Positions 50,026-62,041 of a DNA stretch of 64,000 bases are shown one piece after another. The stretch is from Siphonodentalium dalli (taxonomy: Eukaryota; Mollusca; Scaphopoda; Gadilida; Siphonodentaliidae). A model generated the notes under the pieces. That model was not told the origin of the DNA and did not search any database. It worked only from the letters and a program-made list of their open reading frames with translations. The translations under genes and the position numbers were made by a program. How positions within the stretch are numbered: the stretch's first letter is position 1; each line of letters begins with the position of its first letter. The stretch covers positions 51,375,899-51,439,898 of the forward strand of contig CP136067.1 of NCBI GenBank assembly GCA_032622095.1. Direction: 5' to 3'.

Positions 50026-50449
50026 TACGATTAGAGGTGCCACGACTATTGATTTTGATAATCGATAATCGGGCGTCAATAATCGACTATAATCGACTAA
50101 TCGTACCTAATATTAATAACATCAGTGGAAGTATACCGTAATATGGCCTATTGCCTGGGTGCTCGTTAACTCAATAACTGCACTGTCGCTGGTCCTTTGA
50201 GACATTGGCTGATGTAATTTTTACGTTAATAAAATGCATCATAAACCACTGTTAATGACTAATGAGCACAATGTATTGAATACCAGCACAGTTCTCAGCG
50301 ATGTTATGGTTATAATATTTGTGAGTTCATTAGAACGAACGTAGCGATTAATTTAAGTTTTAGGAATAGCCACAGAGATGGACTGTCGTCCGGTACATAC
50401 CCCCTAGTGGCATACCGCCTAGTGTGGGCATATCTATAACTTATGACTG

Positions 50450-51230
50450 CTATACTCAGACAGATGGACCCAAAAATCAGCATTTTCATATAAACGAAGA
50501 TGAATAACTATAGCACAAAAAAACAAAACAAAACAGGTGAATGTGCCATTAAATGTCCTCATAGTGGTGAACATCCATACAAAATTTCATTGAGATCCGA
50601 GCATTACTGTTCAAGTTATGACCCGAACAGACATCGGATGGACCAAACAGCCAACATGTCCAGATAAACAAAGATGTATAACTCTAGAATGGAAAATCTG
50701 AACAAAACGATGGAACCCTCTTTTTATTGTCCTCATAGTAGTGAACATCCACACCAAATTTCATTGAGATCCCAGCACAACTGTTGAAGTTACGACATGA
50801 ACAGACACCAGACAGACCAAAAAGCCAACATTTCCAGATAAACAAAGATGAATAACTCTAGAATGGAAAATCCGAACAAAACGATGGAACCCTCTATTTA
50901 ATGTCCTCATAGTTGTGAACATACATTCCAAATTACATTGAGATCCCAGCACAACTGTTGAAGTTACGACATGAACAGACACCAGATGGACCAAAAATCC
51001 AACATTTCCAGATAAACAAAGATGAATAACTCTAGAATGGAAAATCCGAACAAAACGATGGAACCCTCTATTTAATGTCCTCATAGTAGTGAACATCCAT
51101 ACCTAATTTCATTGAGGTCCGAGCACTATTGTTCAAGTTATGACATGAACAGACATCGGACGGACGTACGGACGGACGGCCGGACAGGTGAAAAACAGTA
51201 TACCCCCCTTTTTTTTTAAAGGGGGTATAA
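50450..51230 (+). repeat. 174-bp tandem repeat, about four units
   Basis: gtcctcatag occurs at 50555, 50729, 50903 and 51077, exactly 174 bp apart. Units contain gaacatccataccaaatttc, attgagatcc, tgttcaagttatgac, cagacatcggacgga and agataaacaaagatgaataac. The array ends in GGACGGACGG and a T-run. Single copies lie at about 20740-20960 and 41465-41610. Confidence 0.9.
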
Positions 51231-51769
51231 CAATACAAAAGTAGGAATGAACAATGGACCGCCGGTTGTTCCTAAATAAAGGAATCAAATGTTATGGAAA
51301 CTATAAGTTTCATCAAACTTTCAGAGCGTGGTTAACAATCACAAACGTGTGCCCCACCTGCAAATTGCATGACTCAGAACAATTTAAGTATTTGATAACA
51401 GTCCGTTTCATTCAGCATTCACCTCACGATATGCGATAGCCTTTACTAGTAACTTCTAAGTATACATTTGTACTTATACAAACAAAGTACACTTGCAATG
51501 CAATTGGGGAGAACATCACTGATTAAAATGCCATATATATATTGTTCCCTGGTTTTAGAGAGAATGTCAATCAACATCCCATTGGTCCAATCAGATTCAA
51601 GGGCGAGTGCATTCAGTTCATTGAACACGGTGACAGTCGGCACATTTCAAAGACATATTGCCACCTTTCAAGTATACTAAAATATACAACGATGTCGCAA
51701 TGTGTTAAAATCTGCAGTGCGGCCAATTTGTAGAATATACAACGATCCGACGAGAAACCATGTCGCATC

Positions 51770-53351
51770 CAGGGATGGGGTAATTGTAATTGATTGTAAT
51801 TAATTATATTTTTTTCAAGTAATTGCATGTAATTGGTAATTCAGTTTATTCTCAATTACATGTAATTGCAATTGTAATTGGTTAGGATGTAATTGTAATT
51901 GTAATTAGGATCTAATTTCAATTACTTCAAAATCACAGGTACTTGTTTCTTCTCAAAGTTCTCTTTCATGATTCATCCAATGGTTTCTTCAAATGTTTTT
52001 TTTTCCCAAATTTCAAAGTGTAAGACTGGTGACTGTCTATCACTTTGTTGTCACAATACTGAGTTTTTATCCACTGTGTCTCAATGGTGAATTCTGTTGA
52101 CACCTCCTGTTTGTTTGCTTAAGCATTGGTTAACCTTTGAGGTAGAAGGCTTGTTTTGATAAATACACTGAGAAACCAACTTCAAATAATTGACAATAGA
52201 TCACTATAATATATCACTCTTATGATCATGTTTCATTATCTCCATCTGATATGGTATATGTGCTATGGTAGAAAGTCATACCAACCATTGCTAATGCTAT
52301 CAACATGTCTACAAAAAATCTGGCAGCATTTTAATTTGCAGAAAAACACATCGTGTCCTATGAAAGTGAAGTGCAAACTTTGCCCAACTACAATATCCAG
52401 TTCCAAAAAAGTTACCTCCAATTTTGTGACACATCTGAAGGTAAGTTTCCATTTCTATGTATTAGTTTTGTTTAATTCCATTGACATATAACCTCAGTCA
52501 TATGGTGGTATTGGTATATGCACTGTTTCTTGTCCCTTCTAATTTGCAACTGAATGACAAAGTGGGGACAAATATCTGCCTCAATAATCCCCCAATTAGC
52601 ACTGTCTAGTGGAGGCATTGTGTTACCAGTAAGCTGGTGGCCACAAAGGCTAATTAAGTTTATGGCTCTAATTGCAATCAGAGTGTTGATTATCTCATTG
52701 TCCTTTACAATTGGCCTGGCTGTGTCTGACTTACTGAGATAGTCTTATTCCCTTAATAATTAAATGATGAATACATGTGTGTTACTAAAATACTCTATTA
52801 TTTTCATTTTATAGCGAAAGCACCAAGATGTGTATGAATCCAGTCACACAAGCACCATCAGCAAGTGATCAACAACCTACTAGGATCTTTCAGTATGCAA
52901 AAACATCGGTCAAGAATGCCAAAGCATTGAAGATAGTTAGCAAAGTTCATAAATCTCTGATATCATTCCAATTTCTAGAAGATCAACCCCGACTACAAGC
53001 TGCCAATGCAACACGCTGGAGTTGCCAGCTATAAATCATGATTCGCTCAGTTCTTCGAACACCTATACTGGACTCAGTACATTGGCTGCTCTGTACCAAG
53101 TGTGCTTCACCGTGTATTTCATCTTGCTTGTATTAAATTTATGTTTTGTTATCAAATAAAGTTTATATAATTAAAACTGTTCCTACTTCCATTATGTGCT
53201 GAAATGTAATTGAATTACATTTCAAAGTAATTGTAATTGTAATTAATTACATTGTGAAATAGATGTAATGGGAATTGTAATTGTAATTGAAAAATGTTGA
53301 AGTAATTGTAATTGTAATTGATTACATTCACAAGTAATTGCCCCAAGCCTG
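51770..53351 (+). mobile_element. Nested hAT element, 1582 bp, perfect 8-bp target duplication
   Basis: Left end cagggatggggtaattg, right end (inverse) caggcttggggcaatta. Target duplication GTCGCATC at 51762-51769 and 53352-53359 is exact. Both ends carry many gtaattgtaatt subterminal repeats (51780-51930 and 53205-53340). It lies wholly inside the older hAT at 50032-53614. Confidence 0.93.
52363..53050 (+). pseudogene. hAT transposase remnant (BED finger, two exons)
   Basis: The first piece ends at 52440 with VKCKLCPTTISSSKK and SNFVTHLK, a BED zinc finger (C-x2-C ... H), followed by a GTAAGT donor. The second starts after an AG at 52813-52814 and continues the finger as RKHQDVYE (the second His). 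Then after a frame change come FLEDQPRLQAANATRWSCQL and a further frame change to MIRSVL. The N-A-T-R-W-x-x-x-x-x-M motif is typical of hAT transposases just before the catalytic region. The DDE core and dimerisation domain are deleted, so the element needed a helper. Confidence 0.8.
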
Positions 53352-54964
53352 GTCGCATCATCAAATGAACTGCCGACTGTTTGCAACATATATCAGTAGT
53401 ACTCATGTTATTGGAATCTCTTTGGTACGCGATCAAAGGATGTTAACACCTCGGTTGTAGATAGAACTTTGTAAAATAAACACGGTATTCAAAAATACCC
53501 GGCATCTTCTGACATCCGATATAAATAACACAGATTAATCGACGACGGAAATGGTAATCGATTATCGGCTTTATCAACGGTTCATCGATTATACGATTAA
53601 TCGTGGCACCCCTAAGTATGATATAATTCCCAGTTAGGCAGGATGATGTGTGATGAAGATATCCAGGCAGCCCTGATAAAACAGTAATTTGTTTATTTTT
53701 GCAACTTTTCAACTATCAACTCTGAGAAAAAGTTTTTCAACTTGTGATAATAACAAACAAAATCAGCGAGATTTCAAGCATACCATTAAGTATAAATACT
53801 CCCACCCAAGGATGACAAAACTAGGGTTGCTCATCAAAGATGGCTCTAATCCGGGTTTTTTTCCCTTCAGAATCATAACTCGGTTTTTGAACTCAACCGA
53901 GATATTGATTATAGTTGTGAAAGGTCCATATACCCAAAACTGAAACGCAACCTTAACATCTAAGATGGCTTTTGTCGAGTCTGAGCCAATCCCTAGCCGC
54001 ATCATGTAGAGAGGGTATTGTGAAAAGCATGTATACCAAAAATTATTGAAAGCGGTTCATATTTGTTAAAAGTTATTAAGTCGGACAAAATTTTCTAAGT
54101 CAAAATAAGTTGAATATAAGGCGTAACTTAAAAAAAAAAAGTCGGACCGAACCGCAATTAGCATCATGTGGAGAGGCAGTCCTAAGGAGATTGCATACAA
54201 AAATTTATTGAAATCGGTTCATAGTTGTTCGAGTTATGAGGACGGACGGACACACGGAGGGAGAAAGCGTGACGGACGGACGCAGTCAATCCAGTATACC
54301 CCCCATTTTCATCGAAAGTGTGGGTATAAAAAGGAGGACTCTAAAATGGAAAAAACATGAACGTCATTTGCCCCTCTTTTGAAATCAATCGTGATGGTGA
54401 ACCTCCATACCAAATTTCATTCAGATCCTATAACCATTGGTTGAGATATATGCACAGGCTGAAAAAAACTCCACATTTCCACATAAACCAGATGACAGTG
54501 AAAACAACAATAGGCAATAGGAACCATGCAAGACAAACACAATGTAACAAAAGTCCATCCCTGACAACAATCAGTGTAATCTACCAGGAGTCTCCCTCTC
54601 TGATTAGACAAGGGCTCGTCCAAGAGTGAAATTTGACAACTTGCTAGGTTGTTGGAAGAGATGAACTCCTGCGACATACATGTATGTGAGCCTACATACA
54701 GTATTCTTTTATTTATATTTATGAGTATGAATTACCATGGAACTGTGCTGAAATTTTGCCAGAAAACATATGTGAAAGAGAAGACCAAGAAGGTTTTTGT
54801 AACCATGATATTATTGTTCAAAGTTATTTGCTATCATATTCCATCCATCATGAAAAAGGATGTCTTTTTTCGATGCAAATTTTGTTGGTGAGGCTTGGTC
54901 TACTGTCTTATAATACTTGAGCCATTCTTGAAATCCATTAAAGTTGCATCTTTCTTTATTATCT

Positions 54965-55190
54965 AGATCATGCCATGAATCTCTACTCTGGCTAACGCCC
55001 GTAGAGATCAAATTCTATCAGTTCAAAACCCGGGATTTTTTTATAAGTTTTGACAGGGAACCGTATAAAGTCGAAAAATAACGCGGGAATGTACTTCTTT
55101 GTTCATACCTGTTGCTTAATGATTTATTCATCGGTACGTAAAGTTCCCAGCTCGAGATTACATTATTTACGTGACTTTTGAGACCCGATT
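54965..55190 (+). repeat. Dispersed repeat, related to 21280-21480
   Basis: gatcatgccatgaatctctac, cgcccgta-agatca, gacagggaa, gtacgtaaagttcccagctcgagatt and gtgacttt correspond in order to the copy near 21.3 kb. No coding content. Confidence 0.55.
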
Positions 55191-55653
55191 CCACGATAAA
55201 TATTTATTTTATCCCCTGTCACGAAAATTCAATATCAGGTCACATTTTTCTTTAATTTTCTGTTGAAATTCAAGTAGAATAAATTTTGTACCTGTCAATC
55301 ATAAAACAAGTGCCTCTATATCCCCTGGATTTCAGTATGTTCGTTTATGTTCCCAAACTGGATTGTAGCGACTAGTATCATATTGACTTGGTCTGAAACC
55401 AAACAGGAGGATTGCTCAGAATTTTTGATGCAGCAAGTTTTATCAAATGCATGTACCGGTAACATTAAACTATAATGTACGAAAAAAAAATGCTATAAAA
55501 TATATTTATTACATGGTCCTACCCTTATTCCATTTTCATATCCGTGATTTAGAGAAATATCTAGCTGCCTCTACAAATACTCACCCATCATGACATCAGC
55601 AGGTGACATGATAATCAATATTATATGCCCAGAATCTTGTTATTGGTATTGAT

Positions 55654-55988
55654 CAGTCCTTCCCATGAGGAAAACACAGCGAGAGCATTTATTTGCTCTC
55701 GCAATTCAGAAACGGGTGTAATTGCATGCATAATATAACTTTAATTTCGGATTTTCTCAAACAAAATGTCATTGTAGGATAGACCTATGTCCAGTTACAC
55801 TTTTACATGTCCATAATTTAAGTGAGATGGAAAATGTACCTTCAAATAGTTCAATAATGAATCAACAATTACAGTGACCATCAACATTTTGACAAGATGT
55901 ACGAGTGCAAATTTTACCACCCGTGAATTCTAAATTGCGAGTGCATACGGGTGCGAGAGCAATCGCTCCCGTCTCGTGGGAAGAACTG
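55654..55988. mobile_element. 335-bp MITE-like element
   Basis: Left end cagtccttcccatgag and right end (inverse) cagttcttcccacgag form a 16-bp inverted repeat with two mismatches; gcgagagca and its complement extend the arms. The CAGT start is hAT-like, but no exact 8-bp flank duplication is present. Confidence 0.65.
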
Positions 55989-56916
55989 TGGTATATTCAT
56001 GAATAAAATAAATAGCACCATTCAAATGGATATTTAGCAGTGTTAACATACTAACGGATCAGTATCTTGGAGGTCAGTGTTAATATAGTCCCTGCAGCAG
56101 CCAAGATCTGGAAGCTGTCAGCAGATCACTTGAGAAGATGCGATAGCACAGTTGTATCGGTAAGCTTGTCCAAGGTGGGGATTAAGAATTGTCCTCCTGA
56201 AATATGAATTTAGATATACAATGTACTATATAGCCTACATGTACACTAGCCACACAACACCGAATCTACAGGTGCTATTATTCAGGTAATAATGGAATTA
56301 ATTTATTGGCTTATTCAGTCTGTTAGCATCCCAAAAGCATCAAATGACCTACTATAAACTGACAAATGTTCAGCAAATTTAACTGTACATATATACTGTA
56401 CATGTATGTACAATGTAGGTATACCTATCGATACATGTAGTTAACTTTGTAAGTTGTAGTTTACAAGTTAGCATCAGTCCGAAGGGATCATTGTCATCTC
56501 ATTTTGGTCTTGCCTGAAAAGGTGCTTTGGGTACCCAGCTTGACCTTCAGTCCTGTTAAAGATGCATTATCCCATTAAACACCCTTATTTCTGCATGAAG
56601 AATTGAAGACTTATACTGAGCCTGTGCCTCCATTTCTCTGATACAGTATATATAATCTATAGACTGATATTTCTGGATGGCCACACATACATGCAAGCTC
56701 AACCACCTGTCCCAGCAGAGGGTCACACAAACAAGGAGTCAACAAAATGTATAGTGGATGCTTGTATAGGCTCCATTTCAGTATACATGTAGCTGTAGGC
56801 ATATCTACCCTGCATGGTTGAGTGATTATTTTTGCATGGTATCACTCTTTATTATATGCTTCCCCATTAAATAGTGGGAAATTGCCGTGGCGTAGAGTGT
56901 TATATCCATCGCCTGG

Positions 56917-57033
56917 ACCGACTCGATGGATAACACTGACCGACTGGATGGATAACACTGACCGACTCGATGGATAACACTGATAACACTGACCGACTCG
57001 ATGGATAACACTGACCGACTCGATGGATAACAC
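56917..57033 (+). repeat. 22-bp minisatellite, five copies
   Basis: Unit accgactcgatggataacac plus tg, five copies, with one extra ataacactg slip and one c-to-g change. Open frames on the minus strand here only reflect the 22-bp period. Confidence 0.93.
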
Positions 57034-57416
57034 AATAGTATTACTTTTTCGGAGATTACTTCCGGTTTATAGCGGCGAATCACATTAAGTTTCAAAGCGT
57101 ATCAATAACAGCCGGACTATTGTTGTAATTATTGATTTTCACGGTTCATAAACTGTTATTTAATTGTTATACTAATGTTAACTCATTTGTTTTAATATAT
57201 TCTTATCTCTAAATTATGTATACATTAATTTTCTCGCATCATTTCAGAATAATGGGGACTATTTCTATGCTCGATATTTGTCATTCGGTGGTGAGCAAAT
57301 CAATTGATGGAATGTAAACAAAATGCAAATGTCGAAGCTTTCTAACAATTTGAAGTGAACTGTAGGACAAAATTAGCAGTTTTGGTGCGGTTTATAGGGC
57401 ATATAATAAAAAGAAA

Positions 57417-57571
57417 ACCTACGGGTTTTGGTTGAATACCCGGATTATCTCATTCGTGGGTGCAAGGAAGTACAGAATTTCGACTCGCGGCTTGCAGCCG
57501 CTCGTGGAAATTCTGTACTTCCTTGCACCCACTCATGAGATAATTCGGGTATTCAACCAAAACTCGTAGGT
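57417..57571. repeat. 155-bp near-perfect palindrome
   Basis: Left arm acctacgggttttggttgaa continuing to gaatttcgactcgcggc; right arm is its inverse with only a few changes, meeting at cggcttgcagccg. Arms are about 75 bp with almost no loop. It is probably a small palindromic MITE. It would form a hairpin within the SLC22 pre-mRNA. Confidence 0.9.
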
Positions 57572-59401
57572 ATTCTCTATTTATCTACCATTTCCTATGA
57601 AATTCCCTAATAAAATTAGCGATAACGAATTGGCGATAATAAATATCTGCACCGTTACTGTACGGTGGTTGCGATACAAGGCACCCGTGACGCTGTTGAC
57701 TGGTTCAAGATTATGAATGAACTGACGTCACATCAATCGCATGAATAATCAAAGCGACATTGCAGCGTATATTCTTGCGAACTATAAACAAATACCAACA
57801 TGCCTACCATAATGGGTATTATGGTATGACATATCACAATTCACAAAGTAGCTAATATGTATTTGTTGGGTACCGTATATAAAACATGCAGTGTAAGGGA
57901 TTTTGTCCATTGAATTCAATTTGCGTCAAGAATATTCCAGTGAACTTGCAGATTAGGAGAATTTAGCAAAGCGAGCTACATGTAATCGCGTGACACAGAT
58001 ACCTTTGCAGGCTAGGAGAATTCCTCAAGAAAGCTAATCGTCGTTTCCATGGCCACATCGACTCGGCGACCTAGTCGCTATATGGCCTTGAGTAGATCTG
58101 GGAGTGGGACGAGCTGGCCCGTTTCCAACCAGCCAACACACCAAAATGTGGCAACAATATCAATGACCCCTGAATCTGAATAATTTCAACGCATGGCGGC
58201 ATGATGGCCTTTTAGTTTTATGCATTTCAGCGTTTAATTGTATCGAGGAGGTCAGTTGTACTAACTTACTAAGTAACCTAATTTCGCGTCAATGACAATG
58301 AATTATATTGAATAGAATTAATTGAATGTTTTCACGTGGAAAACACTTAAATATTATAATATATAAATTATAATACAGACTATTACTGTATTAGTATTAC
58401 AGTAAATTATACTCACTTTGTGATCATCTTGTTTCAAGTTCGATCTGTATCTGTATGTTGGTCGGTGTAGGAGCCTTGATTTGGCTGTAGCCTGTAGGAT
58501 CACCGTTGGACGATGGACGACTTACGCTGTTAATGTTGTTGTTGATGTTAAATCACATGCGCTGGCCGTGTCCTCCATGCAGGTGGTTCCATTCAATGAT
58601 TGTTTTGACAAAGAATGAGGTTTTTTTTACTGTTTGTCCTTATTGTTTCACTTCATAGGAAAGCTTCAACTAGTTATAAGAGGACGAAAGTCTTGTAAAT
58701 ATTCTTAGATCTATCTTCTATTCAGGTTGAAATGAAACTCAGTGAAATTTGCCCGCGTGAATTAGAGTTTGGCATCCGCAGGACACCTGATTCTCAAAGA
58801 ACACAGAATCTTGAGTGACAGCAATTAAAAATTTGGCAAAATGTATTATCCCCGACACGGAGTATGACCTTTACCTTTATGTGCAGAGCCAATCAGAGCA
58901 CGTCCATAGCACATGTGCCCACCGGGGCCTATGCTTAAGCCATTCTATTTTTAGATACTGAGTTATTTGGCAACGTACTTATTAAGCAGAACAACGGCAC
59001 AAGTTTTTAAATGTCGTCTTAATCCCCGTTTCTGACAGTTGTGGTTCAATCTGGATTAATCAGCTGCTCGTGGACTATTTTGTTACATATTATAGATCTA
59101 TACAATTGACGTAATTTAATGGCGATAAGTGTGTAACATATAGCATAATGAACATGACAATAATTCAATTTGGGAATCGGATCTACACTATTTCGATTTG
59201 CTCACTCGAGTTTTACCAGGACCGACTCCCCATGTGAATTATTTCACGTAATCATCAAAGACAATTGTAAACTCTCTATAAATAGTTAAAGCACAAAGTT
59301 TCATAATCTGCTATATGTATGTTGTTAATAATGTGATGTGGTATGACTCAATGTAGGAATAACTTGGTAGAGCATAGCAGTTGGGTAGATCACTAGCTTA
59401 C

Positions 59402-59484
59402 CTAAATATGCGACTGGAACCACCGCCAAAGCTGACAAGGCAGTCAATGCAAACGCTGCAAGAGTTGTTTTCCGTCGACCAAGC
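59402..59484 (-). CDS. SLC22-type transporter, exon with GRRKT loop
   Basis: Acceptor ccacttacag (AG at 59485-59486), donor GTAAGC starting at 59401, 83 nt. It encodes LGRRKTTLAAFALTALSAL and the rest of helix 8. The GRR-(K/P)-T loop between helices is the conserved major-facilitator gating signature (R-x-GRR) in SLC22. It starts in phase 2 (its first G completes the Thr codon from the previous exon) and ends in phase 1. Confidence 0.92.
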
Positions 59485-60076
59485 CTGTAAGTGGACATAA
59501 TCTAAAGAAAGTAACTTTTTTTAACATACATGCATGATATTGAAGATTCCGCACCCGCGTTGGCCACCGCAGTACATGTACTACTGTTATATTGGGCACC
59601 ACAAATTTCAAGAACATGTTATACATGTTATCAGTGTAATTAAAATTAGGAAAATTGTCATGTACCTTTGGAAAGGAAATAAAGACAACGTAATTAAGTC
59701 TGTAATCCGTAAATATGAACTGCATTTAGAATAATATTTAACATAAGAGAAACTGACATTGGAATCCAGCTATCGGGTATACGTGTGTTCGGATTACAGA
59801 AAGGTTGTGCATGGACTCGATCGCCGCGAATATCAGGATCGACATAGGACTGGCCGAAATTACATTGGCCGAGTTTAATGTTCATCTTTCGACGGTCTTG
59901 AGTTCTTTAGACTTTATTGCTTTGCCGGTAAAAAATATAACTTGTTATACAGAGTACTTAAGAATATACCAATACATTTTGAAAACAACCGCACTCAGCC
60001 TTATCCACCTTTACGCCACGAAACAATTTATGACAAACACGAACGCTCATGACATACATGTATCTATACAACTCAC

Positions 60077-60211
60077 GTGTTGGCCATGAATATTACGATG
60101 AAACTTTGTGGGATATCAACCAATGCGCTGAGTGTGAGATTCAAATATATGTCTCCCGAGAGCTTCGCTACTCCGAACGCAATCCCGTAGTATGCGAGTC
60201 CCACCGAGAAC
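60077..60211 (-). CDS. SLC22-type transporter, exon with YYG and LSGDIYLN motifs
   Basis: Acceptor ccattgcag (AG at 60212-60213), donor GTGAGT starting at 60076, 135 nt. It encodes FSVGLAYYGIAFGVAKLSGD and IYLNLTLSALVDIPQSFIVI, the helix 7 and early helix 8 region. The YYG...LSG-(D/N)-x-Y-x-N-x-x-x-x-x-x-x-E/D-x-P order is that of SLC22A proteins. The frame is in phase 2 at the start, so at least one more upstream exon exists, beyond the window end. The acceptor is only 30 bp from the 450-bp repeat at 60243. Confidence 0.93.
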
Positions 60212-60242
60212 CTGCAATGGAACTCCATTGAATAACAGTATG

Positions 60243-60692
60243 GGTTAGAAGGAACTAAATGTTTTCCATAGGCCACAGTGTTAACGTTTGACCACGCCCA
60301 CGCTAAATTTTCTAGTTCCGAAGTGCACGATGCATGCGTTCGTAAAGACCAACCCTTTCGGCATCTGTTCGCACATAGGAGTACCTTTCGAGCCACGCCT
60401 TATTCGAAAACCAGCATATGTTTTCCACACTACCCCACTTTTTGCACATAATTTGACAGTCTGACAAAAGCCAATACACAGCCTCAATATCCCGCCATTG
60501 TTTGGACACGAACGCATTTCAGACTAAGAAACGCCCACGTTTTTACATGCTATGGGTATTATATTTCTTGAATTTGTAAAATTATTTGACATATTATACG
60601 CCAATCGCGCGCCAGAATTGTTTTAACTCGTATTCGAGATACCCTGTAAAAACGAAAGGGACGTAATTCTACTTATTTAGTTCCTTCTAACC
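60243..60692. mobile_element. 450-bp TIR element, copy 1
   Basis: Ends ggttagaaggaactaa and ttagttccttctaacc are exact 16-bp inverses. It is almost identical in sequence and the same length as 61592-62041. No flanking duplication is evident. Minus-strand open frames inside occur in both copies and have no known motif. Confidence 0.88.
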
Positions 60693-61591
60693 TTAAGAGA
60701 TGTGCAAACATGACCCTATGTAATCCCTACTACCTCTGCGTGAAGCTGTGTCATATCTATGCTGAATAAAACTGATTTTACACATTTCTTTGTTCTCGTT
60801 CCCCAGCAATCATGGTTATTTTAACCCCACTGTATCTGAAGATGCTTCATCTACTGGGGAAATTTTTGTGGAAATGTGTCCATGTCGTTGCCAATGATGG
60901 GAACGTCCCTTCCTAAATAAAGGAACTGATAGTTGGGAATTGATCAGTACCGTCTGCAGTTCAACATTAAAAATTATGGGTGCCTTGGGGTCATGTCATG
61001 CCGAGATTTGCCATATTTGGGAAAATTCTCAAAATATGTGGAAATTTTGGTAAAATTCGGTAATTAAACTAACAGAATATGCCTTTAATGGGCATGACGG
61101 GCATGTATATAGCGGCACAGACAATACGTGCAAATCATGTTTCAGATGATATGCTTAGTTGACCAAAATTGTCCGGGTTTCTGAATAAATAGTTAGATTT
61201 TTACACCCCACCCCCCCCCCCCCCCGCACCAGAAAAGATAGGAATTTCTACACGGTCGACAAGTTGGCAGCTGCATGGTTAAAAATACTCAAGACGTCAA
61301 GTTTATGCTGATGGTCAGATGTCCACAAATAGATAAAGATATCGATGTGAGGTGATTTCTCTCTTAAAGTGGCACACCAGATACAGAATAACGATAAATA
61401 AGTGAAAATCTCACAAAGGTTATTATGTGCAAATATTCCCCACTTCCTGAAAAATGGCAATAAAATCCAAATTATGGTGAAATGTAATGTCTAACTATGT
61501 ATGCTTCGCAAATCAGATCACAATTATGTGATTTTTCACCACGTTTTTCCATCATAGGCCGAAATACGAATAATTCGATTTTTTAGCTTTA

Positions 61592-62041
61592 GGTTAGAAG
61601 GAACTAAATGTTTTCCATAGGCCACAGTGTTAACGTTTGACCACGCCCACGCTAAATTTTCGAGTTCCGAAGTGCACGATGCATGCGTTCGTAAAGAACA
61701 ACCCTTTCGGCATCTGTTCGCACATAGGAGTACCTTTCGAGCCACGCCTTTTTCGAAAACCAGCATATGTTTTCCACACTACACCACTTTTTGCACAGAA
61801 TTTGACAGTCTGACAAAAGCCAATACACAGCCTCAATATCCCGCCATTGTTTGGACACGAACGCATTTCAGACTAGGAAACGCCCACATTTTTACATGCT
61901 ATGGGTATTATATTTCTTGAATTTGTAAAATTATTTTACATATTATACGCCAATCGCGCGCCAGAATTTTTTTAACTCGTATTCGAGATACCCTGTAAAA
62001 ACGAAAGGGACGTAATTCTACTTATTTAGTTCCTTCTAACC
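61592..62041. mobile_element. 450-bp TIR element, copy 2
   Basis: Same ends and length as 60243-60692. It is flanked by TA on both sides, compatible with a TA-type duplication, though two bases are weak evidence. The two copies differ at only a few positions (for example ctagttccg versus cgagttccg). Confidence 0.88.

Larger units (their letters stand above)
50032..53614. mobile_element. hAT element, host of a nested hAT
   Basis: Left end tagaggtgccacgac and right end (inverse) taggggtgccacgat, both followed by ataatcgat-rich subterminal sequence. Flanks are AGTACGAT (50024-50031) and AGTATGAT (53615-53622), one mismatch in 8 bp. It lies immediately after the Helitron end. It contains the 174-bp array and the younger hAT at 51770-53351. 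No transposase of its own is visible. Confidence 0.82.
26112..59401 (-). other. 33-kb SLC22 intron, filled with repeats
   Basis: The exons on either side join in frame and in the order of the protein family, so all of this lies within one intron. Smaller items not listed separately are a triple gtcccctgtcaacagttaa at about 27126-27175, C-runs at about 32777 and G-runs at about 33940. AT-rich low-complexity DNA lies near 37855-37920 and 45300-45440, and GGACGGAC-ended repeats near 40600, 48160 and 54240. Stretches such as 32130-34590, 35400-37900, 41620-43070, 44070-45500 and 46465-48050 show no gene or clear repeat structure to me. Confidence 0.8.

Noticed and set aside
55654-55988. Possible 8-bp target duplication (gtattgat / tggtatat)
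   Set aside because: The flanks share only part of the sequence with shifts, so no duplication is claimed.
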